A DNA stretch of 64,000 bases from Gemmatimonadota bacterium (lineage in GTDB: Bacteria > Gemmatimonadota > Gemmatimonadetes > Gemmatimonadales > Gemmatimonadaceae), in contig JAIUOB010000004.1 in assembly GCA_020161135.1 (NCBI GenBank), positions 434,001 through 498,000 on the forward strand, given 5' to 3'. Shown in pieces: positions 20,061-29,776 of the stretch (position 1 is its first letter; every line of letters begins with the position of its first letter). The notes beneath the pieces are model-generated. The model was given only the letters and a program-made list of their open reading frames with translations. It did no database searches and had not been told where the DNA came from. The position numbers were made by a program, and so were the translations under genes.

Positions 20061-22073
20061 GTGGCGACAGGCGCACGCGCCAGTCACACACGCGCCGCGT
20101 CGCGCAAGGGTGCGGGGTGGACGCCGACGCCCGTACCGCGCGACCGGTCGCGCGTATGGCTCCAGCGTGTGCTCGCGCTGCTCACGATCGCGCTCGGCGC
20201 ACGCTACCTGCTGTGGCGTGCGACGTCGACGGACAATCCGGCGGCACACGGCTTCTGGGTGCTCTTCCTCATCACCGAGGCGCTCGGCTATCTCTCCACC
20301 GCCGGGCTCATGCTGGTCGTATGGCGCCAGCGGTTCTGGCAGGTGCCGGAACCGCTCGAGGGGCGCACCGTCGACGTCTTCATCACGACGTTCAACGAGC
20401 CCATCGAGCTGTTGCGCGACACACTGCGTGCCGCGACCGAGATTCGGTATCCACACCGGACGTTGCTTCTCGACGACGGTAATCGCGCGGACGTGGCGAC
20501 CCTCGCGGCCGAGTTCGGCGCCATCTACCTCGGTCGCGCCGACAACGTCCACGCGAAGGCCGGCAACCTGAACAACGGCCTCGCGCACAGCACGGCGGAG
20601 TTCATCGTCACGCTCGATGCGGACCACGTGCCGTTGCCGGGTCTCATCGACGAGCTGCTCGGCTTCTTCCGTGAGGAAGCTGTGGGCATCGTGCAGGCCA
20701 ATCAGGACTGCTACAACCTCGACTCGTTCCAGCACGAGGTCGATTGGCGCGCGAAGAGCGGCTGGCAGATGCAGGAGCTGTTCTTCAACGTCATCCAGCC
20801 CGCCAAGGACGGCTTCAACGCCACGATCTACTGCGGCAGCCCGGCCATGCTCCGGCGCCGCGCGCTCGACGAGATCGGCGGGTTTGCCACCGGCACCATC
20901 ACCGAGGACCTGCACACGGGGCTGCGGCTGCAGAAGCGCGGCTGGCGTGTGCGCTACGTCAACCGGAGTGTGGCGCGCGGACTCGCGGCCCAGACGTTTG
21001 CCGGGTTTGCCAGCCAGTGGCGCCGGTGGGGCATCGGCTCCACGCAGGTGCTGCGCATGGAGAATCCGCTCCTCGGACGCGGGCTCTCGCTGGGGCAGCG
21101 CTTCTGCTACCTCACGTCGTACGAGTACAACGTGGTCTTCAGTTGGGTGCGGTTGCTCAGCGTCGCGACCGTGGTGTTCGCATCGTTCACGGGCATCTTC
21201 CCGCTGCTGAGCGCCCCGCTCGATTTTGCGCTGTTCTACCTGCCCTTCCTCGCCACCAACCTCGCCGCGACGTCGCTCCTGTCGGGCAACTGGCGCACGC
21301 CGTTCCTCATGGAGCGCTACAACTTCGTCAAGATCCACGCGACGCTGACGGCGCTCTCGGGCTACTTCACACGCACGGCGACCTTCCAGGTCACGCCCAA
21401 GTCGCGCGCGCCCGCCACGCCGCTGCGCCAGGTCATGCCGTACGTGGGCATGCTCTTCCTCGTCTACACGTCGGTCGTGTGGGCCGTGGTGCAGGCATGG
21501 CAGACGAACAACGAAGGGCAGTTCTGGGCCTACATCATCACCGCGACGTTCGGCGTCTACTTCTTCGCCGTCACCTCACCCGCGGTGGCCCGCGTGCTCG
21601 AACGGCGCGAGGCGCGTGCGACGTATCGGTTTCCGCAGGACCTCGACATCCGCGCCCGCTACGAGGTCCAGCGCCTCGACGCGAGCGGACAACGGCGGCT
21701 CTCGGGCATCACCTTCGCGCGCAACCTGAATCGCCGGGGCGTGTCGCTCACGCTCGATGAGGAGCTCCCCATCGGATCGTTTGTGCAGCTCGAACTGGCG
21801 CTCGCGGAGCACCGCATCGCGGCCTTCGGTCAGGTCGCCTGGACGCAACCGTTCACCGTCGAGGGGCGCAAGCGCTGCGCCAACGGCATCCGGTTCCTCG
21901 TGGCCGACGTCAACGACGGCGACGCGATCATGATGCACATGTTCCGCCAGATCGCGCCGAAGCACGGTCAACTGCTGACCATGACGAGCGAGCACCAGGA
22001 GGACACGGCGACCGCACCGGCGGCGGGCGCCTCGACGCGCGACGTCTCCACCTCGAACCGTCCGGCGGCATGA
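20061..22073 (+). CDS. BcsA-like processive glycosyltransferase 2 with PilZ domain
   Basis: 670 residues from a GTG directly after the preceding TGA. All catalytic marks of cellulose-synthase-type GT2 enzymes are present: TTFNEP (109-114), DDG (138-140), DAD (186-188), TED (281-283) and QWRRW (319-323), plus the gating-loop motif FQVTPK (442-447), equivalent to FxVTxK of BcsA. About eight membrane helices surround the cytosolic catalytic domain. A C-terminal PilZ domain follows (510-625) with R515-x3-R519 and NLNRRG at 555-560, where BcsA usually has (D/N)xSxxG; c-di-GMP binding is therefore likely but not certain. It probably polymerises a beta-glucan or similar chain and extrudes it across the inner membrane. 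No BcsB gene is adjacent. Confidence 0.9.
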   Translation: MATGARASHTRAASRKGAGWTPTPVPRDRSRVWLQRVLALLTIALGARYLLWRATSTDNPAAHGFWVLFLITEALGYLSTAGLMLVVWRQRFWQVPEPLEGRTVDVFITTFNEPIELLRDTLRAATEIRYPHRTLLLDDGNRADVATLAAEFGAIYLGRADNVHAKAGNLNNGLAHSTAEFIVTLDADHVPLPGLIDELLGFFREEAVGIVQANQDCYNLDSFQHEVDWRAKSGWQMQELFFNVIQPAKDGFNATIYCGSPAMLRRRALDEIGGFATGTITEDLHTGLRLQKRGWRVRYVNRSVARGLAAQTFAGFASQWRRWGIGSTQVLRMENPLLGRGLSLGQRFCYLTSYEYNVVFSWVRLLSVATVVFASFTGIFPLLSAPLDFALFYLPFLATNLAATSLLSGNWRTPFLMERYNFVKIHATLTALSGYFTRTATFQVTPKSRAPATPLRQVMPYVGMLFLVYTSVVWAVVQAWQTNNEGQFWAYIITATFGVYFFAVTSPAVARVLERREARATYRFPQDLDIRARYEVQRLDASGQRRLSGITFARNLNRRGVSLTLDEELPIGSFVQLELALAEHRIAAFGQVAWTQPFTVEGRKRCANGIRFLVADVNDGDAIMMHMFRQIAPKHGQLLTMTSEHQEDTATAPAAGASTRDVSTSNRPAA

Positions 22074-22111
22074 CGCCCCGCCCATCGGCGCGCGTGGAGG
22101 GCGGCTCGACC

Positions 22112-23713
22112 TCAGGGCGGCGCGGTGCTGCCGTCTGCGCTGCCGTCGATGCGTCCGACCGCGTCCGCACCGGCGGCATCGCTGCGGACCCACACCTGCC
22201 AGGCACCGGGTCCGTCGGCAAGTTCGAACGGCAACTCGGCCGCGAGGCGATAAGTGGGCTGCTGACGCAGCAGCTCAGCCTCGATGGCGCGCGCCCATTG
22301 GCGCTGCGGACCGAAACGCAGCACGATCCCGTCGAAATGCCGCAGGCGGATGGCGCGCAGGAATGGCTCGACATCGTCCGGCGTGCGCGAGGCGCGTCCC
22401 TCGAAGTCGAAGTAGTAGGGGTGGACCCACTGCGTGGGGCGCGTGCGTCCGGCGAGATACAGCGGCCCGAGATCGGGTTCTTCCGCGAGCAGCACGGCGT
22501 TGGCGTGCGCGACCGGCGCGAGCAGGCGGAATGCCCGGGCCGTGTTGTCGGGCCAGTACGTGAACAGGCGCACGGCTTCGTCGCGACCGGGCCAAACGAC
22601 GGCCCGCGCGCCGATGGCCAGCAACGCGCCGCTCACGGCCACCGCGATGACCGCCTGTCCGCGCTGCCACGCCCGCTGGCTCCACTCCTGCACGGCGGCG
22701 ATCGCACCGCCCGCCAGCACGCAGGTGGGCACGAGCGCGAAGGCCATGTGCTTGTGCAGCGACACGAACTCGGCGATGCGCACGTGATTGAGCGGGGCGA
22801 GCAGCGCCGAGGCGAGCAGCAGCGCGGCGGTGACGCGCGCGCCGCGCGGCACGAAGCACGCACCGGCACTGGCCACGAGGAACGCGACGCCGCCCAGCGT
22901 GGCCGCGAACAGCAGCAGGTCGCCGGGACGTCCGCCGCTCACCGAGGTGCGACGCAGCGTGGTGGTGAGGAAGCCTTCGAACAGCGCCGCCGGCGAGCCG
23001 AGCAGCGCGAGCGCGGCAACGGTGGCGACGGTCGCGGTGATGACCACGGCCGCGACCACGAGGCGCCGTTCGCGCGGCGCGCACAGCACGGCCGCGCCGA
23101 CCACCATGGGGACGTACAGCAGCGACGCGTACTTCACGAGGGCGGCGGCACCGATGCAGCCGCCCGCGAGCAGCGCGCGGGTCACGCTCACGCGGGCGGG
23201 CGCCGCGGCGCACAGGAGCGCCAGGGCGACCAGCATGAGCGCGGGCGCATCGTAGGTCGCGAAACGCGAGAGGAAGAGCACCGGCGCCTGGGTGGCGAAG
23301 AGCCCCGCCGCGCCGATGGCGGCCCAGTCACTGCGGAACAGTGTGCGCGCGCTGAACGCCACGGCCACCAACGCCACCAGCAGGCACCCCGTGCTCAGGG
23401 CACGGACGGCCTCGAGCCCGCCGGCGGCGAACAGGTGACTCGCCAGCACCGGATAGAGCTGCGGCGCTCCGGACAGGTACGTGCTGGCCGGCACCACGCC
23501 ATCAGCGCGGTGCCACGCGCGGACCATGTCGCCGATCACGATGTAGGTCGCTTCGTCGACGAAGGCGTCGTTGTGCAGCGTGCGGACGAGCGCGAGATGC
23601 GCGGCCATCACCGCCACGAGGGCGAGCAGCCAGGGAAGCCAGCGCTTGGCCTGCGTCTGAAGGGAGTGCACGCGCGCAAGATGCGTGACGCGACCGCGTC
23701 GCGCGAGCGGCAC
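22112..23713 (-). CDS. GT39/ArnT-like membrane glycosyltransferase
   Basis: 533 residues with about ten hydrophobic helices and a C-terminal soluble tail. The first periplasmic loop contains 'NDAFVDEATYI' (about 48-58), the Asp-Glu motif of polyprenyl-phosphate-sugar transferases (GT39/GT83 fold). These enzymes move a sugar from a lipid carrier to a protein, lipid or glycan on the outer face of the inner membrane. It is the only minus-strand gene of the island. The listed start is a GTG that overlaps the start region of the divergent TPR gene; a GTG at 23671 would remove the overlap. Acceptor unknown. Confidence 0.75.
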   Translation of the reverse strand: MPLARRGRVTHLARVHSLQTQAKRWLPWLLALVAVMAAHLALVRTLHNDAFVDEATYIVIGDMVRAWHRADGVVPASTYLSGAPQLYPVLASHLFAAGGLEAVRALSTGCLLVALVAVAFSARTLFRSDWAAIGAAGLFATQAPVLFLSRFATYDAPALMLVALALLCAAAPARVSVTRALLAGGCIGAAALVKYASLLYVPMVVGAAVLCAPRERRLVVAAVVITATVATVAALALLGSPAALFEGFLTTTLRRTSVSGGRPGDLLLFAATLGGVAFLVASAGACFVPRGARVTAALLLASALLAPLNHVRIAEFVSLHKHMAFALVPTCVLAGGAIAAVQEWSQRAWQRGQAVIAVAVSGALLAIGARAVVWPGRDEAVRLFTYWPDNTARAFRLLAPVAHANAVLLAEEPDLGPLYLAGRTRPTQWVHPYYFDFEGRASRTPDDVEPFLRAIRLRHFDGIVLRFGPQRQWARAIEAELLRQQPTYRLAAELPFELADGPGAWQVWVRSDAAGADAVGRIDGSADGSTAPP

Positions 23714-23734
23714 GGGCTGCGGTCGCGTGCGTCC

Positions 23735-25711
23735 ATGGGCATCACACGCGCGGTGGCGCTGCTGTGTGCGACCCTCGCCCTCATGCTCCCGCTCGTGTTC
23801 GCACCGCAGTCCGCCGCGGCGCAGGGCACCGCGGGTGCCGCGCGCGACTCCGCCCGCGCGGCCGACCTGCGCGGCGACCGCGCGGCAGCGCTGGTGTGGT
23901 ACGACCGTGCGCTGACGGCCAATCCTGCCGACTCACTCGCGCTGCGCGAGAGCGCCCGTCTCCTCAGTGCATCCGGCCGCTGGAAGGACGCGATGCCGCG
24001 ATTGGCGCGTCTGGTGGGTCAGGGCGCGACGGATCCGCAGGTGCTGCACGACTACGGACTCTGGCTCACCTGGAGCGGACAGGTCGACTCGGGCACCGTG
24101 CTGTTGCGCCGTGCCGTCACGGCGCGCCCCGACTCCACCGAGTGGGCGCTGGCGCTGGCCCAGTCGCTCACGTGGAGTCCGCCGACGCGCGGCGAAGGTA
24201 TCCGGCGGCTGCGCGAGCTCGAGCAGCGCCGGCCGGGCGACGTGGGCGTCGCGCGTGCCTTGGCGTCGGCGCTGTCGTGGAATCCGAGCAGCCGCGATGA
24301 GGCGTCGCAGCGGTTTGAGCGCCTGCTTCGCGACAACCCGGCGGCCACCGGCATTCGGCTCGACTACGCCGACATGTTGTCGTGGGTCGGGCCGACACGC
24401 CCGCGCGCGCTCTCGCTCTATCTGGGTGTCCCGCGCGACGATTCGCTGGCCCTGCGCGCGGCATTGGGCCGCCTGAACGTGCTGTCGTGGACCAACCGTC
24501 CGCGCGAGGCGGTGCGCCTCGCCGACTCGTTGCTGCTGGCCGCGCCGGGTGACGCCGACATCGCCCGCAAGCGCGGCCTGCTCCTCGCGGCGGCCGGTCG
24601 GCCGCGCGACGCGGTGCGGGTGCTCGATTCGCTCCTCCGCGCGTCCCCTGGCGATCGCGAGGTGGCTGAGCAGTTGGCGTATGCGCTGCAGACGACGGGC
24701 GATCGGCGTCGTGCGCGCCGGGTTGCGCTCGCCCTGCCCGAGGGTCTCGCGCCGGGCGCGCCGGACTGGATTCGGCGCGGCACCGGTGTGGCCGTCGGGC
24801 TCGACGGGGTGTACTCGTCGACGTCCCTCAACCTGCGCACCGCGCGCGCGATCCTGTCGTTCAGCGCACCGGTGGTCGGCGGCGGCCGCCTCGCCCTCGC
24901 CGGTGGTCCGATCACGTTCGATGCGCCGGACGGCACCTTCACCGCGTCGCAGGCAACGGTGTCCCTCTCGCAGCCCGTGCAGGGATTGCGCGAGCTGCGT
25001 GTCGAGGCTGGTGTCGAGCAGTATCCGAACGCGCCGACCGCGTGGACCTCACGCGTCGAAGCGTCGCGCACGGTGCATCGCGAGGGACTGCTGCGGGTGG
25101 CGCTCCGCCGCAGCGCAGTGGAAGACTCGCGTCGCGCAGCCAACGGCGACAGTCTCGACGGTCTCTTCATCGGGCAGGTCCGCGCCAACGCCCTCGATGT
25201 CGGTCTGCGCGTGCCGTCGCTGTTCGGAGGCATGGGCCTGCAGGTGAGCGGCAGCCTGGGCGCCTACACCGGTCGGAATCTCCGCACGAACGTGCGTCGC
25301 GAGCTCAACGCGTCGCTGTTGCGCTCGCAGCCGGTGCGCGGGACCGCCATCGAGGCCGGCCTTGGCGTGTCGCTGCTGTCGTTCGCCTTCGACGCCAACC
25401 GGTTCGGCCCCGAGGTCCCACGCGACGAACGCGGCGCGTACTGGAGCCCCACGGGCTTCGGCAACGCGGCCCTCACGCTGGGCTCGAGCCTGCCACTCAC
25501 GGGGCGCGTGACGCTGCGCGTCGACGCCGCCGGCGGGTATCAGTTCGCGGGACGCGTCCCGGGGTATCAGGCGTTCAACCTGTCGGGCGCCGCCGACCTG
25601 CGCGGCACGCTGCGACGCGGCTGGGACGCGGGCGCGGGTTACTTCTATCTCGACAACCTCGGAGGGTTTCGCCTGCAGCAGTGGCGCGCCCTCCTCCGCA
25701 AGTCGTTCTGA
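23735..25711 (+). CDS. BcsC-like TPR / beta-barrel outer-membrane exporter
   Basis: 658 residues from ATG 23735 (an ATG at 23681 is possible). A signal peptide is clear: MGITRAVALLCATLALMLPL followed by an AAAQ cleavage region. Residues 30-345 are TPR-like repeats with WYDRAL, RLARLVGQG and SLLRASPGD spacing. Residues 350-658 alternate beta strands and end in Phe (LLRKSF), as outer-membrane barrels do. The segment FDANRFGPEVPRDERGAYWS resembles the BcsC C-terminal family. The architecture matches BcsC, AlgK/AlgE and PgaA: a periplasmic scaffold plus polysaccharide pore. With the BcsA-like gene it supplies both membranes of an export route. The protein is much shorter than E. coli BcsC because it has fewer TPRs. 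Confidence 0.8.
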   Translation: MGITRAVALLCATLALMLPLVFAPQSAAAQGTAGAARDSARAADLRGDRAAALVWYDRALTANPADSLALRESARLLSASGRWKDAMPRLARLVGQGATDPQVLHDYGLWLTWSGQVDSGTVLLRRAVTARPDSTEWALALAQSLTWSPPTRGEGIRRLRELEQRRPGDVGVARALASALSWNPSSRDEASQRFERLLRDNPAATGIRLDYADMLSWVGPTRPRALSLYLGVPRDDSLALRAALGRLNVLSWTNRPREAVRLADSLLLAAPGDADIARKRGLLLAAAGRPRDAVRVLDSLLRASPGDREVAEQLAYALQTTGDRRRARRVALALPEGLAPGAPDWIRRGTGVAVGLDGVYSSTSLNLRTARAILSFSAPVVGGGRLALAGGPITFDAPDGTFTASQATVSLSQPVQGLRELRVEAGVEQYPNAPTAWTSRVEASRTVHREGLLRVALRRSAVEDSRRAANGDSLDGLFIGQVRANALDVGLRVPSLFGGMGLQVSGSLGAYTGRNLRTNVRRELNASLLRSQPVRGTAIEAGLGVSLLSFAFDANRFGPEVPRDERGAYWSPTGFGNAALTLGSSLPLTGRVTLRVDAAGGYQFAGRVPGYQAFNLSGAADLRGTLRRGWDAGAGYFYLDNLGGFRLQQWRALLRKSF

Positions 25712-25725
25712 GCAGTCTGCAAATC

Positions 25726-27606
25726 GTGCGCTCCCCTGACGCGTCCGCCGCCACCACGCACTCGGTCTCACCGGCCAACAGCCCGGTCATTCCGGAGCTG
25801 CCGCGTGTGCGCGAGACGCCGCCCGCCGACGCACGTGGTCCGTGGCTCGCCGCGGTGCTGCTCCTCGCGTTCGTGCTGCGGGCCACCGATCCGCTGTTCA
25901 ACACCCCGTTCGAGGACGAGAGCTTCATGGTCCTCATGGGGCGCAGCATCCTCGCGGGCGCAAGCGATGTCGCGATCTACATGCGCACGGCGTTCGGCTG
26001 GTACCTCTGGCCCACTGCGGCGGCCATCGCCGACTCGCTCGGCGGGCTGTTGGCGCTGCGGCTGCTGGCTGCGTCGCTCGGGACGCTGGCCGTGTACGGC
26101 ATCTATCGCCTCGGGCGCACCCTGTTCGATGCGCGCAGCGGCGTGGTGGCCGCCTGCCTCTTTGCCTGTGCAACGCCGGCGATCCTGACGTCACGTCTCG
26201 CCACGCACGACGCGGCGAGTGTGCCGCTGCTCGTCTTCACGCTGGTCTTCTTCGCGCAGGCCGCGCGCGCGGGGCGTACGCAGGACTGGATCATCGCCGC
26301 GCTCCTCGGCTTCGCCGCCTTCTCGGTGAAGCACCCCATGGCGGCGTTCTTTCCCGGCCTCTGCCTCGTCGCCATGGCGGTCGGCGGCTGGGGCGGCGTG
26401 ATCTTCTCGGTGGTGCTGTCGGCCTGCGTGGGTGGCTACGCGCTCTACTATCGCGACACACTCGTCGCACTCATGCAGTTCGTGTCGAGCTTCGCGGCGT
26501 TTCGCGCGCCGGACGCGCAGCTGCTCACGATCTACCTGTGGCAGCGGCTCGATCTGTGGGCGATGCTGGCGCTGGCCCTCGCGGCACTCTGGCGCGGCGA
26601 TCGTCGCCGCCGCGTGACGGTGCTGTTGCTGGTGGCCGGCGCCGCCACCTTTGCGGCGGTGCACGTGTCACGCCGTCTCGACTACCACACCTGGAAGCAC
26701 ACCGTCTACGCGCTGCTCTTCCTCACGCCGGCCGCCGCGGCCGCCATGGTGGGGCTGGCCGATCGACTCGAGCGCACCGACCGCGGCGCGCCAGCGCTCG
26801 TGGTGCTGCTTGCCTGCGCGCTGCTCTACGCGGCGGGACGACGCGGCCTGCTGCCGGTCCATGGCGGCATGCCATTCACCTGGCCCAACACGGCGCGCAT
26901 CGGCGACTTCCTCGCCCCACGACTTGGCGAGCAGAGCCGCGTGCTCATCGACGACCCGTCCGTGCGCTACGCGCTCCGCAACGCCTTGCCGCAGGGGCAG
27001 GTCGCCGACCAGTACTGGTTCGACTATCAGGGCACCAGCGCGCCGGTGTCGTTCGGTCGCGCGGTGGAGGATGGCGTGTTCGACTACGTGGTCCTCGCCG
27101 GTACCGCGTCTCCACCGGCCGTCGCGCTGCAGCAGGCGGTGCGCGCCGGGCTCGATCGGCGGTACGCGCTGGTGTTTGCCGAGGTGCAGCCGGAGAACGG
27201 GCTGCCGATGGAGATCTACGAGCGATCGAGCCCCGTGCCGCCCCGCCGCGGGAATTCGCACCTCACGGTCACGGCGCCGACCCCCGGGCAGCTCGTGGTC
27301 GCAGGCGGCCCGGCCCCCGAAACCGTCGTCTCGGGCACCGTCCGCAATGTGCCCGTGGGAGTCACGGTGACCGTCGACGTGTTCACCGATCGCTGGTACC
27401 CGCAGGGGAAGGTCGGCCCGCTCATCGGCACGTCGCACGACTTCGCCGTCCCCGTGCGACTCTCCGGGGAAGGAGTACACAGGTGCCGCCACCTCATCCG
27501 GATTCGCGTGACCGACGTAGTGGATCGGTTGCTCGATGAGGTCCTGGTGCCCGAGGTGCGTCGGGCGAGCGCCGACAGCACTGCTGTGGCTTGCCCGCCA
27601 CAGTAG
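25726..27606 (+). CDS. GT39-like membrane glycosyltransferase with C-terminal beta domain
   Basis: 626 residues from a GTG 14 nt after the TPR/barrel gene, so probably the same transcript. About 11-12 hydrophobic helices; the first periplasmic loop holds 'NTPFEDESFMV' (about 60-70), the acidic motif of the GT39 family. After the membrane part (to about 390) come a soluble region and then a C-terminal domain from about residue 505 with the alternating pattern 'LVVAGGPAPETVVSGTVRN', which looks like an Ig-like beta-sandwich. It probably transfers sugars from a polyprenyl carrier to the exported polymer or to surface proteins such as the nearby PEP-CTERM protein. Substrate unknown. Confidence 0.75.
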   Translation: MRSPDASAATTHSVSPANSPVIPELPRVRETPPADARGPWLAAVLLLAFVLRATDPLFNTPFEDESFMVLMGRSILAGASDVAIYMRTAFGWYLWPTAAAIADSLGGLLALRLLAASLGTLAVYGIYRLGRTLFDARSGVVAACLFACATPAILTSRLATHDAASVPLLVFTLVFFAQAARAGRTQDWIIAALLGFAAFSVKHPMAAFFPGLCLVAMAVGGWGGVIFSVVLSACVGGYALYYRDTLVALMQFVSSFAAFRAPDAQLLTIYLWQRLDLWAMLALALAALWRGDRRRRVTVLLLVAGAATFAAVHVSRRLDYHTWKHTVYALLFLTPAAAAAMVGLADRLERTDRGAPALVVLLACALLYAAGRRGLLPVHGGMPFTWPNTARIGDFLAPRLGEQSRVLIDDPSVRYALRNALPQGQVADQYWFDYQGTSAPVSFGRAVEDGVFDYVVLAGTASPPAVALQQAVRAGLDRRYALVFAEVQPENGLPMEIYERSSPVPPRRGNSHLTVTAPTPGQLVVAGGPAPETVVSGTVRNVPVGVTVTVDVFTDRWYPQGKVGPLIGTSHDFAVPVRLSGEGVHRCRHLIRIRVTDVVDRLLDEVLVPEVRRASADSTAVACPPQ

Positions 27607-27760
27607 AGGGGGCAGCGCGACGCGTTTTCCGGAATCGGTGCGCCGAATCACGCTGTGGCGCAGGTCGACCCGTTAGCTTCGCAGGGCACGGATCTTGAAC
27701 AAAGTCCACGTACGGTCGTGCCTGCTTGACCGTCGTCGGTTTCCCCTTTCGTTCCTTCGC

Positions 27761-28651
27761 ATGTCCACACGTCTCGCACGCCGCTCGGTCGCCACCTTGG
27801 CCGCGGCTCTCGTCCTCCCCCTGTCCAGCGCGCTCGCGCAGGACGGCGGCTGCCGTGACGCGGCACCGGACGATCGCGACCAGAAGTGCTTCTTCTCGCC
27901 CACGGCGGCCCAGTCGTCGGTGTACGGGTCGCTGCTGGGCATGCTCCCCGGGACGGACTACCTGGTGAGCGTGGCCTATGTCGGCAGCATCGCCGACAAG
28001 ATCAGCACCGGCTGGTTCTTCTCGTCACCTGTGGCCAACTGGGCCGCGCCGACCGCCGGCGAGTTGGCTGGCGCCACGCAGATCGCGCAGCGCGGCGTGA
28101 GCGGCGGCGACTTCCCAGCCCCGCCGTCGTGGCTCGGAATCGGCACCTTCACCTCGGTGGACGAGCTCATTTTCGGGCTGGAGTCGGACAACCAGGGTGG
28201 CCCGTGGTACTGGAGCGGCTTCGAGGCCGACGTCCTGCAGCCGTGGGTGAACGTGCGTAACCCGAACTTCCGGGTGAACTGTCAGTTCCCGACGTTCGCG
28301 ACCCCCAATTGCGAGGGGAGCAACTCGCCCTATGTGGGGTCCTACACGCAGGCCAAGCTGTTCACGGGAAATACGTCGCCCTGGGGGGACTTCGACCCCA
28401 CCGGCTCGCGTCCGCCGCAGGCAGAGTTCGACTGGACCACGATCGGCGGCACGCTGGGCGCCGGCTGGATGCTGGGCGGCCTGCTGGGCTTCGAAGACAC
28501 GAGCGTGAGCGACGGCGATTTCAACGACTTCGTCATCGCCATCTCGATCAAGCAGGTGCCCACCAACGTCGTGCCGGAGCCGTCGACGTGGGCGCTGATG
28601 GGCGCCGGCCTCGTGGCCATGGGTGTGATGACGCGTCGTCGTCGCCGGTAG
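27761..28651 (+). CDS. PEP-CTERM sorting-domain protein
   Basis: 296 residues from ATG 27761. It has an N-terminal signal peptide (residues 1-26, ending SSALAQ) and a textbook C-terminal PEP-CTERM tail: VVPEPSTWALMGAGLVAMG followed by an arginine cluster. The central part has 'DFDPTGSRPPQAEFDWTTI' and acidic 'DTSVSDGDFNDFVIAISIK', possibly a calcium-binding or lectin-like fold. PEP-CTERM proteins are processed by exosortase and are typically linked to exopolysaccharide loci; no exosortase is in the window. The location inside a polysaccharide island fits that link. Exact role unknown. Confidence 0.85.
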   Translation: MSTRLARRSVATLAAALVLPLSSALAQDGGCRDAAPDDRDQKCFFSPTAAQSSVYGSLLGMLPGTDYLVSVAYVGSIADKISTGWFFSSPVANWAAPTAGELAGATQIAQRGVSGGDFPAPPSWLGIGTFTSVDELIFGLESDNQGGPWYWSGFEADVLQPWVNVRNPNFRVNCQFPTFATPNCEGSNSPYVGSYTQAKLFTGNTSPWGDFDPTGSRPPQAEFDWTTIGGTLGAGWMLGGLLGFEDTSVSDGDFNDFVIAISIKQVPTNVVPEPSTWALMGAGLVAMGVMTRRRRR

Positions 28652-28696
28652 TCGCGGCGCGCGGTACCACGCGGCACCACGCGGCACCACAACGCA

Positions 28697-28732
28697 AACG
28701 GCCCCGCTTCGACATGTCGAAGCGGGGCCGTT
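28697..28732. terminator. Perfect 36-bp palindrome, bidirectional terminator
   Basis: AACGGCCCCGCTTCGACA (28697-28714) is followed directly by its exact reverse complement, giving an 18-bp stem. It lies between convergent genes (PEP-CTERM on plus, rpsG on minus) and can serve both. There is no long U-tract; the stem ends in AAC/GTT. Just before it, a CGCGGCACCA direct repeat occurs twice. Confidence 0.85.
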
Positions 28733-28754
28733 CGTGTATCGGACCGGCGGAGCC

Positions 28755-29221
28755 TTACCAGCGATAGTGCGCGAAGGCCTTGTTGGCCTCGGCCATGCGA
28801 TGCGTGTCTTCCTTCTTCTTGACCGCATTGCCTTCGCCACGCGAGGCGGCGAGCACTTCGGCGGCGAGCTTCTCCTTCATGTTCTTCTCGTTGCGATCGC
28901 GCGAATACGAGATGAGCCAGCGCATGGCCAGCGCGGTGCGACGATCCTGACGCACTTCGACGGGCACCTGGTAGGTGGCACCACCGACGCGACGGCTCTT
29001 CACTTCGACGACCGGCTTGAGGTTGTTCAGCGCCTGCTTGAACACGGCGACGCCGGGCTGGCTGGTCTTGTTCTCGACGATGTCCATGGCGCCGTAGAAG
29101 ATCCCTTCGGCGGTGGACTTCTTGCCCTGGAGCATCAGCGAGTTGATGAACTTCGAGACAGTCTGGCTGTCGTAGCGCGCGTCCGGCAGGACACTGCGCT
29201 TCACGGCACTCTTGCGACGGC

Positions 29222-29225
<4 letters not shown>
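28755..29225 (-). CDS. rpsG: 30S ribosomal protein S7
   Basis: 156 residues from a GTG that overlaps the rpsL stop (GTGA). It begins [18 protein letters not shown] and has the conserved '[17 protein letters not shown]' and '[14 protein letters not shown]' end. S7 is the primary organiser of the small-subunit head, at the E-site. In most bacteria fusA follows directly; here the transcript ends at a palindrome and fusA is 11.8 kb downstream. Confidence 0.98.
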
Positions 29226-29629
<404 letters not shown>

Positions 29630-29735
29630 TCGACAGGGGTAGCCCGATGCGAGCACCGGGAGTGTTCGGACTCCGACCTCTACGTGGATCGCCCCCGAGG
29701 GACAGCTACGGTAGGCGGCACGGAACGGAATCCGA

Positions 29736-29764
29736 AGTGTAGTCAGGCCTTGGGAAGGGGTCAA
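29736..29764 (-). promoter_or_regulatory. sigma70-type promoter of rpsL-rpsG
   Basis: On the minus strand TTGACC (29759-29764) and TACACT (29736-29741) are separated by exactly 17 nt. Both hexamers match the consensus well (5 and 4 of 6). It predicts a leader of about 100 nt before the rpsL ATG, and is the best promoter match seen in the window. Confidence 0.7.
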
Positions 29765-29776
29765 CTCGGGAGGGCA

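Noticed and set aside
22070..23680. Plus-strand extension of the TPR/barrel frame by over 500 codons
   Set aside because: It runs antisense through the GT39-like gene; the signal peptide at 23735 marks the real start.
22112..25711. Operon joining the GT39-like gene with the TPR gene
   Set aside because: They are divergent with overlapping start regions, so they are separate transcripts.
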